Shown piece after piece: positions 19,499-31,738 of a stretch of 64,000 bases of DNA. This stretch comes from Mycolicibacterium chubuense NBB4 (GTDB lineage: Bacteria; Actinomycetota; Actinomycetes; Mycobacteriales; Mycobacteriaceae), in NCBI RefSeq assembly GCF_000266905.1, contig NC_018027.1, forward strand, positions 2,914,001-2,978,000, read 5' to 3'. Within the stretch, counting starts at the first letter, position 1. Every line of letters starts with the position of its first letter. The translations under genes were made by a program, and so were the position numbers. Below the pieces are notes generated by a model, which saw only the letters and a list, made by a program, of their open reading frames with translations, made no database searches and was not told the origin of the DNA.

Positions 19499-20216
19499 GC
19501 GACCAGTGCAGCGCGATCGGCGCGATCAGGCTGCCGCTGCGGCGCCGCAGCCAGGTGAACACGAAGCCGGCCGCGGCGGTGGCGAGCACGGCGCCGATCA
19601 CGCCCGCGATCATGCCGAACACGCCGCCGCCGAGAATCCTGGTGAAACCGACGTTGCTGGCGGTCAGCCCCAGCGAGGTGGCGATGTGCCACATGCCGAA
19701 CAGCAGCGAGCCGGCTGCGGCCACTCCGCGGAAACCCCAGGCGCGGTCCAGTGCGCCGTGCAGCACCCCGCGGAACGCGAGTTCTTCGGGGATCACGGTC
19801 TGCAGCGGGATGATGATCATTGACGCGATCACCGCGCCCGACAGCGTCGCGTAGTGGTTGTTGAGGAACATCGGCCTCGTCCACGGCAGCAGCGCGCCGA
19901 CCGCGATCACCGCGCCGACCAGCCCCACCGCGGCAAGCGCGTATCCGGCGCCGGAGCGCCAGTGCTCACGTCCGAGGCCGAGTTCGGACCAGCCCAGCCC
20001 GCGCGAGCGCACCAGCAGCAACAAGCCGACGGCGGCCACGGGTACCACGGCGATGTTCGCCCAGGGGGTCGTGAAGTGCGCCAGCAGATTCGTCAGCGCG
20101 AGCACCACCACGACCACCGCGATGTCCACGTAGATCCGGAAGTGATGCAGCGCCGACAATTGCTCCACCACGGGGTGGGGCTCTGCGGGCACGGCGAGGG
20201 CGCTGACGTCGGACAT
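19449..20216 (-). CDS. CPBP-family intramembrane metalloprotease
   Basis: The 255-residue membrane protein, with about seven hydrophobic segments, carries the three Abi/CPBP motifs: EELAFRGVLHGALDR (EExxxR), LFGMWHIATSL (FxxxH) and LHWSLNGMGAL (HxxxN). These resemble the Rce1 active site, so proteolysis within the membrane is likely, but the substrate is unknown. It follows phosphoketolase on the same strand with a 42-bp gap and overlaps the convergent CGNR gene. Confidence 0.88.
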   Translation of the reverse strand: MSDVSALAVPAEPHPVVEQLSALHHFRIYVDIAVVVVVLALTNLLAHFTTPWANIAVVPVAAVGLLLLVRSRGLGWSELGLGREHWRSGAGYALAAVGLVGAVIAVGALLPWTRPMFLNNHYATLSGAVIASMIIIPLQTVIPEELAFRGVLHGALDRAWGFRGVAAAGSLLFGMWHIATSLGLTASNVGFTRILGGGVFGMIAGVIGAVLATAAAGFVFTWLRRRSGSLIAPIALHWSLNGMGALAAALVWHLS

Positions 20217-20258
20217 GATCGCCCCAGAATACCGAATGAGGCGGTCCGTGCAGGTCAG

Positions 20259-22763
20259 CTACTCGTTGTCGCCACCGGTGTCGGCGGTCGCGGCCTGCGT
20301 GCCGAAGCCCGACTCCTTGGCCGCGGGCCACACCCAGTCCTTGACCTCTCCGATGTCGTCGCCGTATGCGCGGGTGTACTCGCGGGCGGCGATGCGCTTG
20401 TCGGCCATCTGCTGACGCAGCGGTGCGCAGGTGGAACCGAGTGAGGGCACTCGGTCGATGACGTCCATCACGAGGTGGTAGCGGTCGAGGTCGTTGAGCA
20501 TCACCATGTCGAACGGCGTCGTCGTGGTGCCTTCCTCCTTGTATCCCCGGACGTGCAGGTTGGCGTGCCCGGTGCGGCGGTAGGTCAACCGGTGGATCAG
20601 CCACGGATAGCCGTGATAGGCGAAGATGATCGGCTTGTCTGCGGTGAAGATCATGTCGAAATCCCGGCTGGAGAGCCCGTGTGGGTGCTCGGTGTCGTCC
20701 TGCAGACGCATCAGGTCGACGACGTTGACGAAGCGGACCTTCAGATCCGGCAGGTGCCGGCGCAGAATGTCCGCGGCCGCCAGCGCCTCGAGGGTGGGGA
20801 TGTCGCCGGCCGAGGCGAGCACGACGTCCGGATCGGTGCCGAGGACCTCGTTGCCGGCCCACTCCCAGATCCCGAGCCCGCGGGTGCAGTGCGCGATCGC
20901 CTGCTCCATGGTCAGGAAGTTGGGGGAGGGCTGCTTGCCGGAGACGACGACGTTGACGTACTGGCGTGACCGCAGGCAGTGGTCGTACGTCGACAGCAGG
21001 GTGTTGGCGTCCGGCGGCAGATAGACCCGCACGACGTGGGCGCTCTTGTTGACGACGTGGTCGATGAAGCCGGGGTCCTGGTGCGAGAACCCGTTGTGGT
21101 CCTGCCGCCACACGTGGCTGGACAGCAGGTAGTTCAGGCTCGCGATGGGCCGGCGCCACGGGATCTTGTCGGTGACCTTGAGCCATTTGGCGTGCTGGTT
21201 GAGCATCGAGTCCACGATGTGGATGAAGGCCTCGTAGCAGTTGAACAGCCCGTGTCTGCCCGTGAGCAGGTAGCCCTCGAGCCAGCCCTGGCACTGATGC
21301 TCGGACAGCATCTCCACCACGCGCCCGACCCGCGCCAGATGCTCGTCCACCTCCGGCCCGATCAGCTCGGCGTTCCACTGTTTGCCGGTGGCGTCGTAGA
21401 CGGCCTGCAGCCGGTTCGACGCGGTCTCGTCGGGGCCGAAGATGCGGAAGTTGTCGGGGTTGAGCCGGATCACCTCGGTCAGCCACTGGCCGAGCACCCG
21501 GGTGGCTTCGGCGACCGTCGCGCCCGGGGCGGGCACGTCGACGCCGAACGGGCGGTAATCGGGCAACCGCAGATCCTTGAGCAGCAGCCCGCCGTTGGCG
21601 TGCGGGTTGTCGCTCATCCGCAACTGACCCTCGGGCGCCAGGGCCGCGATGTCGTCGCAGATCCTGCCGTCGGAGTCGAACAGTTCGTCGGCCCGGTAGG
21701 ACGCGAGCCAGTCGGACAGCACCTCGAGGTGCTCGGCGGTGTCCCGCGCATTGGCCAGCGGCACCTGGTGCGCCCGCCACGAGCCGGTGGTCTTCTTGCC
21801 GTCGATGTACTCCGGTCCGGTCCACCCCTTCGGCGTGCGGAAGACGATCATCGGCCACGCCGGCCGGCTGTCGTCTCCGGCCGCGGCGCGGGCCTTGATG
21901 CCGGCGATCTCGTCGAGGACGTCGTCGAGCAGGCTCGCGAAGCGCCGATGCGCGTCGGCGTGGTCGGCTGCCGACTGGTCGTCGGGGACCTCGAAGAAGT
22001 AGGGGTGGTGGCCGTAGCCGACCATCAGGCTGCGGAGCTCGTCTTCGGGGATGCGGGCCAGCAGCGTCGGGTTGGCGATCTTGTAGCCGTTGAGGTGCAG
22101 GATCGGCAGCACCACACCGTCGTTGGCCGGGTTGGCCAGTTTGTTCGAATGCCAGCTGGTGGCCAGGGGACCCGTCTCGGCCTCCCCGTCGCCGACGACG
22201 GCGGCCACCAGCAGATCGGGATTGTCGAACGCGGCGCCGTAGGCGTGGGAGAGCGCGTACCCCAGCTCGCCGCCTTCGTGGATGGAGCCGGGGGTCTCCG
22301 GCGCGACGTGCGAGGGGATGCCGCCGGGGAACGAGAACTGGCGGAACAGCCTGCGCAATCCCTCGGCGTCCTGCGTGATGTCGGGATAGACCTCGCTGTA
22401 GGTGCCGTCGAGATAGGCGCTGGCGACCAGCCCCGGGCCGCCGTGGCCCGGCCCGGTGACGTAGATCGTCGATTGCGCGCGTTCCCTGATCGCGCGGTTG
22501 AGGTGGGCGTAGAGGAAGTTCAGCCCGGGTGTGGTGCCCCAGTGGCCCAGCAGCCGCGGCTTGACGTCGTCGCGGGTCAGCGGAGTCCGCAGCAACGGGT
22601 TGTCCAGCAGGTAGATCTGGCCTACCGACAGATAGTTGGCCGCCCGCCACCACCGGTCGAGCTGCTCGACCACCTCGTCGGACAGCGGGCCCCGTTCGAC
22701 GGTCCGCCACGCGGTGGCCTGGCGATCGCCGTCGAGCCGGGCCGTATCGGTCCTCGTAGTCAT
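20259..22763 (-). CDS. xfp: Xylulose-5-P/fructose-6-P phosphoketolase
   Basis: The ATG at 22763 gives an 834-residue TPP enzyme that splits xylulose 5-phosphate (or fructose 6-phosphate) with phosphate to acetyl phosphate. Family motifs include [39 protein letters not shown] and the TPP/Mg region [20 protein letters not shown]. tuberculosis lacks it, whereas several fast growers have it. An in-frame extension upstream of 22763 is not supported. No pta or ackA lies nearby, so the fate of acetyl phosphate is set elsewhere. The promoter region holds a 20-bp tandem repeat. Confidence 0.95.
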   Translation of the reverse strand: MTTRTDTARLDGDRQATAWRTVERGPLSDEVVEQLDRWWRAANYLSVGQIYLLDNPLLRTPLTRDDVKPRLLGHWGTTPGLNFLYAHLNRAIRERAQSTIYVTGPGHGGPGLVASAYLDGTYSEVYPDITQDAEGLRRLFRQFSFPGGIPSHVAPETPGSIHEGGELGYALSHAYGAAFDNPDLLVAAVVGDGEAETGPLATSWHSNKLANPANDGVVLPILHLNGYKIANPTLLARIPEDELRSLMVGYGHHPYFFEVPDDQSAADHADAHRRFASLLDDVLDEIAGIKARAAAGDDSRPAWPMIVFRTPKGWTGPEYIDGKKTTGSWRAHQVPLANARDTAEHLEVLSDWLASYRADELFDSDGRICDDIAALAPEGQLRMSDNPHANGGLLLKDLRLPDYRPFGVDVPAPGATVAEATRVLGQWLTEVIRLNPDNFRIFGPDETASNRLQAVYDATGKQWNAELIGPEVDEHLARVGRVVEMLSEHQCQGWLEGYLLTGRHGLFNCYEAFIHIVDSMLNQHAKWLKVTDKIPWRRPIASLNYLLSSHVWRQDHNGFSHQDPGFIDHVVNKSAHVVRVYLPPDANTLLSTYDHCLRSRQYVNVVVSGKQPSPNFLTMEQAIAHCTRGLGIWEWAGNEVLGTDPDVVLASAGDIPTLEALAAADILRRHLPDLKVRFVNVVDLMRLQDDTEHPHGLSSRDFDMIFTADKPIIFAYHGYPWLIHRLTYRRTGHANLHVRGYKEEGTTTTPFDMVMLNDLDRYHLVMDVIDRVPSLGSTCAPLRQQMADKRIAAREYTRAYGDDIGEVKDWVWPAAKESGFGTQAATADTGGDNE

Positions 22764-22827
22764 TGCTCCATCCAACTCCGGATCTGGATGCAGGCAACCC
22801 GTACCCGGCGGCGGGGACGTAAATCTT

Positions 22828-22880
22828 CGGCATCCGCCCGCGGCACCCGGCATCCGCCCGCGGCACCCGGCATCCGCCCG
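22828..22880. repeat. 20-bp tandem repeat in the divergent promoter region
   Basis: The unit CATCCGCCCGCGGCACCCGG is present twice in full (22831-22850, 22851-22870) and half again (22871-22880). It sits between the divergent phosphoketolase and CoA-transferase starts. The likely cause is slippage; a regulatory role is unproven. Confidence 0.85.
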
Positions 22881-22946
22881 TCCACCGCCCGGTGCCGCAC
22901 CGATATCGTGTGCAGTCGTCGTTCGAGGAAAGGCCGGGACAGCAGA

Positions 22947-25298
22947 ATGGTCGAGGGATCGGTGCTGGGATCCCTGCGCGTTCTCGATCTGTCCGTCGGC
23001 AACGGTGGCGCGGTGAGCAGGATCCTGGCGGATCTCGGCGCCGACGTCCTGAAGATCGAGCCACCCGCCGGCGACCCGGCACGCCACGCGAGGCCGTCGG
23101 TGGCCGGCCGGTCCATCGCCTTCACGCTCGACAACGCCGGCAAGCGGTGCGCCCGGCTGGATCCCGACCGGCCCCGCGACCGCGAGCGGCTGCTCGAGCT
23201 GGCGCGGACCGCAGACGTCGTCGTCGACTCCGGAAACCCCAGCGGCGCCGCGCTTTTCGGCACCTCCTGCGCCGAACTCGGCGCGACCTTCGACCATCTC
23301 GTCGCGCTCACGTACTCCGACTTCGGGTCGGCGGGCCCGTACGCGTCGTGGCGCGCCACCGACGCAGTGCTCTATGCGCTGTCGTCGTCGCTGTCGCGCA
23401 CCGGACCGACCACGGGCAGGCCGGTGCTCCCGCCGGCCGGGGTTGCCTCGGCGACCGCCGCGGTGCAGGCGGCGTGGGCGGTGCTGGTCGCATACTTCGA
23501 CCGATTGCGTTGCGGGCGAGGTGATTTCATCGACTTCTCCCGATTCGAAGCAGTCGTGCAGGCGCTCGATCCGCCGTTCGGCTCAGAAGGCCAGGCCGCC
23601 GTCGGCCTCAAGGCTCCGACCGAGTTGTGGCGCGGCCGCCCGCGCAACCAGCAGATCTACCCGATCTTCCGGTGCCGCGACGGGCACGTCCGGATCTGCC
23701 TGCTGTCGCCGCGGCAGTGGCGCGGCATGCGGGCGTGGCTCGGCGAGCCGGAGCAGTTCTCGGGCCCGGAGTTCGACACCATCGCCGCCCGCTATGCCGC
23801 CTCGAAGGAGCTCAACGCCGCCATCGCCGCGTTGTTCGCCCCGCAGTCGATGGACGAACTGGTAGCCCAGGGGCAGGCCCGCGGCGTCCCGATCGCCGCC
23901 GTCCTGACTCCTGCCGAAGCGTTGTCGGTCAAGCATTTTCGCGACGTCGGTGCGCTGGCCGACGCTGTGATCGCTCCCGGATCGACCGTGCCCATCCCCG
24001 TCGGACCGCTGGTGATCGACGGGGTGAGGCGCGGCTTCGTCGAGCCCGCCGAGCAGTCCGGCGCACCGGCGTGGCGGGACCGGGCGGTCACGGCCGAGCC
24101 GGCACCTCACGACGCGACCTCCCGGCCGTTCGCGGGGCTGCGGATCCTCGACCTCGGGGTCATCGTCGCGGGCGGCGAACTGGGCCGGTTGTTCGCCGAT
24201 CTGGGGGCGGAGGTCATCAAGATCGAGAGCCCTGCGTATCCCGACGGACTGCGTCAGGCGCCGGCCGGTAAGCCGATGAGCCGCTCCTGGGCGCTGACCC
24301 ACCGCAACGAATCGAGCCTCGGCCTGGATCTGCGGCATCCGGAGGGTGCGCAGTTGTTCTGCCGACTGGTCGAAGGCGCCGACGCGGTGTTCGCCAACTT
24401 CAAGCCGGGCACGCTGGCCTCGCTGGGCTTCTCCTACGACCGGCTGCGTGCGCTCAACCCCGGCATCGTGCTGGCCGAGAGCAGCGCCTTCGGCGACCAC
24501 GGGCCGTGGAGCGCCCAGATGGGTTACGGCCCGCTGGTGCGGGCCTCCACCGGCGTCACCCGGCTCTGGACGTCGGCGGACGCGGACCCGGACGCCTTCT
24601 ACGACGCGACGACGATCTTCCCCGACCACGTGGTGGGCAGACTCACCGCGATCGCCGCCCTGGCCGTGTTGATCCGGCGCGGCCGCGGCGGGTGCGGCGG
24701 GCACGTGCACATCTCCCAGGCCGAGGCGGCGATCAACCAGCTCGCGGCCGTCTATGTCGCCGAATCAGCCCGCGCCGCAGGCATTTCCGTGACCGATGCC
24801 GACGAGCTGCACGCGGTGTTCCCGTGCCGCGGCGACGACGAGTGGTGTGTCGTCTCGATGTGCTCGCCGTCGCATCGGGCCACCGTCGCTGAGCTGATCG
24901 GGCGCCCTGTGCTGCCGCAGGACCGCGCCGGGGCGATCGCCGCGATCTCGCAGTGGACCGTCGAGCACACCAACACCGAGATCGCCGCGTCGCTGCAGCG
25001 CCTCGGCGTTCCGGCGGCGCCGATGCACCGGGCAGCCGACGTGCCCTCCGACCCGCAGGTCCGCTTCCGCCGGCTCTACACCGAGATGGCACATCCGCTG
25101 TTGGACAAGCCGTTACCCACCGAGACCGCACCCGCGCTCTATCGCCGGATACCGCGGGCCGAGCTGCGGCCCGCGCCGATGCCCGGCGAACACACCCGCG
25201 AGATCTGCCGCAGCGCCCTCGGATTGACCACTGACGAGATCGACAAGCTGGTCGCCGCCGGGGTGCTGTTCACCGACGACACCGCCGAGAAAGGCTGA
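22947..25298 (+). CDS. Fused double-domain CaiB/BaiF (class III) CoA transferase, Rv1866-like
   Basis: The 783-residue protein contains two complete CaiB/BaiF domains head to tail. Domain 1 begins [20 protein letters not shown] and domain 2 begins near residue 393 with [20 protein letters not shown]. Each has the family [11 protein letters not shown] or [11 protein letters not shown] strand. Such enzymes move CoA between carboxylic acids, normally as interlocked dimers, so the fusion resembles a covalent dimer. The first domain looks more divergent. It is 3 bp upstream of the thiolase-like gene, matching Rv1866-Rv1867. ATG at 22947; substrate unknown. Confidence 0.9.
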   Translation: MVEGSVLGSLRVLDLSVGNGGAVSRILADLGADVLKIEPPAGDPARHARPSVAGRSIAFTLDNAGKRCARLDPDRPRDRERLLELARTADVVVDSGNPSGAALFGTSCAELGATFDHLVALTYSDFGSAGPYASWRATDAVLYALSSSLSRTGPTTGRPVLPPAGVASATAAVQAAWAVLVAYFDRLRCGRGDFIDFSRFEAVVQALDPPFGSEGQAAVGLKAPTELWRGRPRNQQIYPIFRCRDGHVRICLLSPRQWRGMRAWLGEPEQFSGPEFDTIAARYAASKELNAAIAALFAPQSMDELVAQGQARGVPIAAVLTPAEALSVKHFRDVGALADAVIAPGSTVPIPVGPLVIDGVRRGFVEPAEQSGAPAWRDRAVTAEPAPHDATSRPFAGLRILDLGVIVAGGELGRLFADLGAEVIKIESPAYPDGLRQAPAGKPMSRSWALTHRNESSLGLDLRHPEGAQLFCRLVEGADAVFANFKPGTLASLGFSYDRLRALNPGIVLAESSAFGDHGPWSAQMGYGPLVRASTGVTRLWTSADADPDAFYDATTIFPDHVVGRLTAIAALAVLIRRGRGGCGGHVHISQAEAAINQLAAVYVAESARAAGISVTDADELHAVFPCRGDDEWCVVSMCSPSHRATVAELIGRPVLPQDRAGAIAAISQWTVEHTNTEIAASLQRLGVPAAPMHRAADVPSDPQVRFRRLYTEMAHPLLDKPLPTETAPALYRRIPRAELRPAPMPGEHTREICRSALGLTTDEIDKLVAAGVLFTDDTAEKG

Positions 25299-25301
25299 CA
25301 T

Positions 25302-26777
25302 ATGCCCATCGATCCCAGGACCCCGGTTCTCGTCGGCTACGGCCAGGTCAATCAGCACACCGAGAATCCCGAGGTCGAGCCCGTCGACCTGATGGTTGCC
25401 GCCGCCCGCGACGCCGCCGACCCCCGCGTGCTGGAAGCCGTCGACGCGGTGCGCGTCGTCAATCTTCTGTCGTGGCGCTACCGCGATCCGGGACTGCTTC
25501 TGGCACAACGGCTTCGCGCCGACAAAGCGGTGACCCGCTATACCGGTATCGGCGGCAACGTCCCGCAGACGCTGGTGAACCTGGCCTGTCTGGACATCCA
25601 GGAGGGCCGGGCCGACGTCGTGCTGATCGCCGGGGCGGAGACGTGGCGCACGAAGATGAAGATGCGCGCCGCGGGGACCAAGGCCGACTGGACCAAGCAG
25701 GACGAGTCGGTGCCGCTCGCGCCCGGCTCGGACGAGACCATGGCGATGGCCGGCCCCGGCGACCTGAAGATCCACCTCGACCGGCCCGCCTACGTGTATC
25801 CGATGTTCGAGCAGGCGGTGCGCATCGCGGCGGGGGAGAGCCCCGAGGAGCACCGCCGGCGGATCGGCGAGCTGTGGGCGCAGTTCTCGGCTGTCGCGGC
25901 GGGCAATCCGCACGCGTGGAGCCGGGAGGCGCTGACCGCCGAGCAGATCTGGCGACCGTCGCCGACGAACCGGATGATCAGCTGGCCCTACACCAAGCTG
26001 ATGAACTCCAACAACATGGTCGACCAGGGCGCGGCGCTGATCTTGACTTGGGCTGAGAAGGCGACCTACCTCCAGATCCCCGCGGAGCGTTGGGTGTTCC
26101 CGTACGCGGGTGCCGACGCGCACGACACCTACGCCATCGGGGAGCGCGCGCAGTTCCACACCTCGCCGGCCATCAGGATCGCCGGCCGGCGGGCGCTGGA
26201 ACTGGCCGGTACCGGTATCGACGACATCGACCTCGTCGACGTCTATTCGTGTTTCCCGTCGGCGGTCCAGGTGGCGGCGTCCGAACTCGGCCTGCCGGTC
26301 GGGGATGCCGACAGGCCCCTGACGGTGACCGGCGGCCTGACGTTCGCCGGCGGCCCGTGGAACAACTACGTCAGCCACTCGATCGCCACGATGGCCGAGA
26401 AGCTGGCGGCACAGCCCGGCACGCGTGGTCTGATCACCGCCAACGGCGGCTACCTGACCAAGCACAGCTTCGGGGTGTACGGCACCGAACCGCCGGCGTC
26501 CGCATTCCGCTGGGAAGACGTTCAGGCCGACGTCGACCGCGAACCGACCCGCACCGAGCTGGTGGACTGGAGCGGTCTCGGCACGGTGGAGTCCTGGACG
26601 ACGCCGGTGGACCGGGACGGCAAGCCCGAGAAGGCGTTTCTCGCGGTGCGGACACCCGAGGACGCCAGGGTGCTCGCGGTCATCCCGTCGGCGGCCGAGG
26701 CCGAGGTCACGGTCACCGACGACATCGCCGGCGCCCCGGTACGCGTGCACGCGGACGGTACGGCCGCGCTCGAGTAG
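25302..26777 (+). CDS. Thiolase-superfamily protein without the usual nucleophilic cysteine (Rv1867-like)
   Basis: The 491-residue protein of the acetyl-CoA acetyltransferase/SCP-x class has thiolase-type strands (EGRADVVLIAGAE), a C-terminal NGGYLTKHSFGVYGTEPP loop that parallels the thiolase glycine-rich end, and an added beta domain. The position that normally holds the acyl-accepting Cys of thiolases reads Gly-Asn-Val (GGNVPQTLVNLAC). A Cys in DVYSCFPSAV occupies another loop. Classical thiolysis is therefore doubtful. It is probably cotranscribed with the preceding CoA transferase (3-bp gap). Confidence 0.85.
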   Translation: MPIDPRTPVLVGYGQVNQHTENPEVEPVDLMVAAARDAADPRVLEAVDAVRVVNLLSWRYRDPGLLLAQRLRADKAVTRYTGIGGNVPQTLVNLACLDIQEGRADVVLIAGAETWRTKMKMRAAGTKADWTKQDESVPLAPGSDETMAMAGPGDLKIHLDRPAYVYPMFEQAVRIAAGESPEEHRRRIGELWAQFSAVAAGNPHAWSREALTAEQIWRPSPTNRMISWPYTKLMNSNNMVDQGAALILTWAEKATYLQIPAERWVFPYAGADAHDTYAIGERAQFHTSPAIRIAGRRALELAGTGIDDIDLVDVYSCFPSAVQVAASELGLPVGDADRPLTVTGGLTFAGGPWNNYVSHSIATMAEKLAAQPGTRGLITANGGYLTKHSFGVYGTEPPASAFRWEDVQADVDREPTRTELVDWSGLGTVESWTTPVDRDGKPEKAFLAVRTPEDARVLAVIPSAAEAEVTVTDDIAGAPVRVHADGTAALE

Positions 26778-26783
26778 CCGGCG

Positions 26784-27395
26784 TCAGGGGGCGTCGGCCG
26801 GCACGTCGGTGTAGTGCGGGGTGTAGCCGTCGGCGGAGAACGTGAAGCCGTGGCCGCTGAACTCGGACACACACGAGATGCCGGTGCTCTCCTGCACGTT
26901 GCAGCGGAATCCGGCCGCGGCGAGGACCCGGTTGAAGGGCAGCTCCACCGCCTCACCGGACTCGAGACCGAAGCCGGGCGAGCTCAGCGCCGCGAATTGC
27001 GGGGCGTCCGCGCGATCGACCAGGATCGCGTTCGGTGTCGCCGGTTCGCCGTCGGGCCCGGCCACCTCGTCGGGCGCGCCGGTGACCGCGATGGCCGATC
27101 CCGAGGCGTTCTGGCAGCCCGCCCGCTCCCGCGGCAGGATGGCGCACTGCCACCGGCCGCTGGGCGAGGTGAAGTAGTAGCCCGTCGTCCCGTTCACCTG
27201 GGCGGCGTAGTGAAACGCGTTGGCCAGGTGCGCGTTGCTGGGCCGGGTGCTCGTCGTCGGCGGCGCCGGCGCGGCTTGCTGTGCCGACGTGGTGTCGTCG
27301 GTGTTGATCACCGCGGGTGCGCCCGAGCAGGCGGTGAAAGACAGCGCGCCCAGCACGACCGCCGCTGCGCCGGGGAACCGTTTTTTGGCAGACAT
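26784..27395 (-). CDS. Putative lipoprotein
   Basis: The ATG at 27395 gives 203 residues with a lipoprotein signal peptide ending LSFTAC; lipidation would be at Cys23. A Thr/Pro/Ala linker follows (about 30-60), then a mature domain starting near YYFTSPSGRWQCAILPRE with four cysteines (about 95, 106, 173, 183), likely two disulfides outside the membrane. No family assigned. It is convergent with the thiolase-like gene (6 bp) and divergent from the membrane protein at 27483. Confidence 0.8.
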   Translation of the reverse strand: MSAKKRFPGAAAVVLGALSFTACSGAPAVINTDDTTSAQQAAPAPPTTSTRPSNAHLANAFHYAAQVNGTTGYYFTSPSGRWQCAILPRERAGCQNASGSAIAVTGAPDEVAGPDGEPATPNAILVDRADAPQFAALSSPGFGLESGEAVELPFNRVLAAAGFRCNVQESTGISCVSEFSGHGFTFSADGYTPHYTDVPADAP

Positions 27396-27482
27396 CTCCC
27401 CACGAGCGTGCCCCAACGTGCCCGAGCGGCCGACGTCGGGGTGCCATGTTTGACCGGCGATCTGCGGTGTATCCGGACCGCC

Positions 27483-28049
27483 GTGACTTCCCTGGCGGGC
27501 TGGCTGCGCTGGCGCTGGGCGCAGCTGATCGGGCGCAATGCTCTGGTCCGGACCAGCGACCGCGCGGAGGCGGCGGTGCTGCTCTCGGTACTCGTGGTGT
27601 CGATGGGCGCGATCGCCGTCGCCGGTGGGGTGGGTACCGCAGTGCACGACACCCGCGCGGCCTACTACGAGGCGCAACTGCACGATCGCCATCCGGTGAG
27701 CGGCACCGTCGTGAGCGCGTCGAACGTCTGGCCCCGGTCCGCGGTGACGCTCGTGCGCGCCACCTGGCGTGCCGGAGGGACGCAACGGTCCGGGACGCTG
27801 GCGTCCGATCGGACGTTCGCCGCTGGGCAGCCGATCCGCATCTGGCTGGACGGCAGCGGCACCCGAGTGGCGGCTCCCAAGCCGGTCTGGTTCGCGGTCG
27901 TCGATGCGATCGACGCCGCCGTCGGGGTGTGGGCCGCCGTCACCGCGGCCGCGGGCGGCTTCTACCTGGCGCTGCGGAAGTGGTTGTCGCACCGGCGGTC
28001 ACGCAACTGGCAACGCAGCATCGACCGCTTCGGCGCACCGTCGGTGTGA
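27483..28049 (+). CDS. Two-TM actinobacterial membrane protein
   Basis: The 188-residue protein from the GTG at 27483 (an upstream in-frame extension looks non-coding) starts with a basic stretch, TSLAGWLRWRWAQLIGRNAL. It has two membrane helices (AAVLLSVLVVSMGAIAVAGG, about 40-60, and a second around 140-160), a loop between them and a basic C-terminus. The arrangement resembles a mycobacterial family of conserved hypothetical membrane proteins of unknown function. Confidence 0.75.
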   Translation: MTSLAGWLRWRWAQLIGRNALVRTSDRAEAAVLLSVLVVSMGAIAVAGGVGTAVHDTRAAYYEAQLHDRHPVSGTVVSASNVWPRSAVTLVRATWRAGGTQRSGTLASDRTFAAGQPIRIWLDGSGTRVAAPKPVWFAVVDAIDAAVGVWAAVTAAAGGFYLALRKWLSHRRSRNWQRSIDRFGAPSV

Positions 28050-28070
28050 CGGCTCGCCCTCTCGAGGGAC

Positions 28071-28709
28071 TTACTGCACTTCGGCGTACAGGTCGTCGTC
28101 CAGCGACGCCCGCACCAGCGCCGCGGCCAGCGCTGCGCTGCGCCGCGGGGCCAGCGCGGCCAGCTCGTCGGGATCCTCCGGCAGGCCGAGGCGCGCCGCG
28201 GTCGCGGTCGCCCGGGAGTCGAAGTACGGCCGCACCCACGTCCAGGTGTCCTGCACCTCGCGCAGGAAGATGTCGGCACCGGTGTCGCCGATTCCCTTGA
28301 AACGCTCCAGCAGCTGTTTGGCCGTGCCGATGTCGCGTCCGCTGGCGACGGCCAGCCGGCGCAGGTCCCCGCCGTACTCGTCGCGCACCGCGGCCGCGAT
28401 GTCGACCGCCCGCGTCGCCGAGCTCTCGTCGTAGCGGACGTAGTGGGCGCGGCCGAAGGCCTGGATGAGCGCCGGCCTCTCCGCGCCGAGCACCGCGTGC
28501 GGGGTGCGCAGGCCGGAGCGGAACAATTCCCGAGCCGCCCGCACGGCGATCGCGGCGTCGATCGGCTTGCTGGCCAGCATGCACAGGATCAGCAGCTGGA
28601 ACAGCGGCATCGGCTTGTCGCGCAGCCGGATGCCGGCTTCGTCGGCATACGTCGTGCCGGCGCGGGCCAGCAGCCGCTCGGCGACACGGTGAGGTGTCGA
28701 GGTGGCCAC
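28071..28709 (-). CDS. HhH-GPD (endonuclease III-like) family protein lacking catalytic residues
   Basis: The 212-residue, GTG-start protein contains a helix-hairpin-helix motif (LERFKGIGDTGADIFLREVQ) like that of Nth/MutY glycosylases. The Nth catalytic lysine is replaced by Thr (GIGDTGA) and the following Asp segment VDTH by VRPY. No [4Fe-4S] cysteine cluster is present. It probably binds DNA without glycosylase activity; an alternative is a distant, differently acting glycosylase. It is convergent with the membrane gene, 22 bp apart. Confidence 0.75.
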   Translation of the reverse strand: MATSTPHRVAERLLARAGTTYADEAGIRLRDKPMPLFQLLILCMLASKPIDAAIAVRAARELFRSGLRTPHAVLGAERPALIQAFGRAHYVRYDESSATRAVDIAAAVRDEYGGDLRRLAVASGRDIGTAKQLLERFKGIGDTGADIFLREVQDTWTWVRPYFDSRATATAARLGLPEDPDELAALAPRRSAALAAALVRASLDDDLYAEVQ

Positions 28710-28764
28710 GACAGCGTCTTACCCGAACGTGTCTGGCGGAAACGCCCGCGCGAGGAACGCTGGT

Positions 28765-29097
28765 CTACTTCGGCGGCAGCCTCTTGGTGAACTCGACGCA
28801 GCGGTCCACCCACGCCGAGAGCTGACGCTTGGTTCTGACGCCGTCGGATCCGACTCTCAGCCAGCCGCGGATCGGCCTGCCGGCCATGATCATCGGCTCG
28901 ACGTGCTCACGGCCCAGCAACCGGCCGATGTCCTCCGGCGCCAAGCGCACCATCAGGCCGCCCTGCGAGCTGACGGCCACGGACATGTTGCCGTCGATCA
29001 GGAAGGCCAGGCCACCGAACATCGCCTTTTCGGAGACACCGCGCTCGGCGGCGAGGAGTTCGCGGACCCGGTCGGCGAGGACGGCGTCGTAGGCCAC
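28765..29097 (-). CDS. TfoX N-terminal-domain protein
   Basis: The 110-residue, GTG-start protein matches the TfoX-N fold: LADRVRELLAAERGVSEKAM, the typical FGGLAFLIDGNMSVAVS strand, and a C-terminal RPIRGWLRVGSD segment. Stand-alone TfoX-N proteins in actinobacteria have no established role; the competence-regulator part (TfoX-C) is absent. It is transcribed towards the HhH gene (55-bp gap). Confidence 0.85.
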   Translation of the reverse strand: MAYDAVLADRVRELLAAERGVSEKAMFGGLAFLIDGNMSVAVSSQGGLMVRLAPEDIGRLLGREHVEPMIMAGRPIRGWLRVGSDGVRTKRQLSAWVDRCVEFTKRLPPK

Positions 29098-29135
29098 GCG
29101 GTGACCTTAACGCCTCGCTGGGGTGGACGTTGCGC

Positions 29136-29327
29136 TCACGGCGCGTCGGCGGAGACGCTCCACGAGCCCACCCGGTTGGCGGCTGGATCGTGGATGTCCT
29201 GCTTGTCGCCCGGTTCGAGGTCGACGAGGTCGACCAGGTCGTCGGCGCAGTCGCGCAGGATCTGCACCAGGGTGGCGTTCGCGTCGTCGGCGTCCGGCAG
29301 TTCGACTTCGAGGAAGAATCTCACCAC
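29136..29327 (-). CDS. Small acidic conserved hypothetical protein
   Basis: The 63-residue GTG-start protein is rich in Asp and Leu (VRFFLEVELPDADDANATLV, DCADDLVDLVDLEPGDKQDI). I do not recognise a family. Coding is supported by strong acidic bias, which arises only in this frame, and by a plausible beta-alpha fold. It lies between TfoX-N and the lon terminator; expression is uncertain. Confidence 0.55.
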   Translation of the reverse strand: MVRFFLEVELPDADDANATLVQILRDCADDLVDLVDLEPGDKQDIHDPAANRVGSWSVSADAP

Positions 29328-29361
29328 GGGTGGATAGTCGCTTCGGGCGATCTCAAACGGC

Positions 29362-29392
29362 CGTGCGGGCGCGCATCATGCGCGCCCGCACG
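29362..29392 (-). terminator. Hairpin terminator downstream of lon
   Basis: A 15-nt arm (29362-29376) is fully complementary to 29378-29392 around a single central base, so the folded stem is about 13 bp. It begins 5 bp after the lon stop and is well placed to end the lon transcript. Confidence 0.8.
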
Positions 29393-29397
29393 AATCG

Positions 29398-31722
<2,325 letters not shown>

Positions 31723-31738
31723 CCATCCTCCTGGGGTC

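Noticed and set aside
22828..22880. CRISPR-like array
   Set aside because: Two and a half direct copies without spacers; no cas genes in the window.
20979..22946. In-frame extension of the CoA transferase upstream into phosphoketolase
   Set aside because: The extension is the complement of phosphoketolase; the family-like start [14 protein letters not shown] is at 22947.
26814..27482. Upstream extension of the membrane protein at 27483
   Set aside because: It lies opposite the lipoprotein gene and contains Arg/Ala-rich unstructured sequence.
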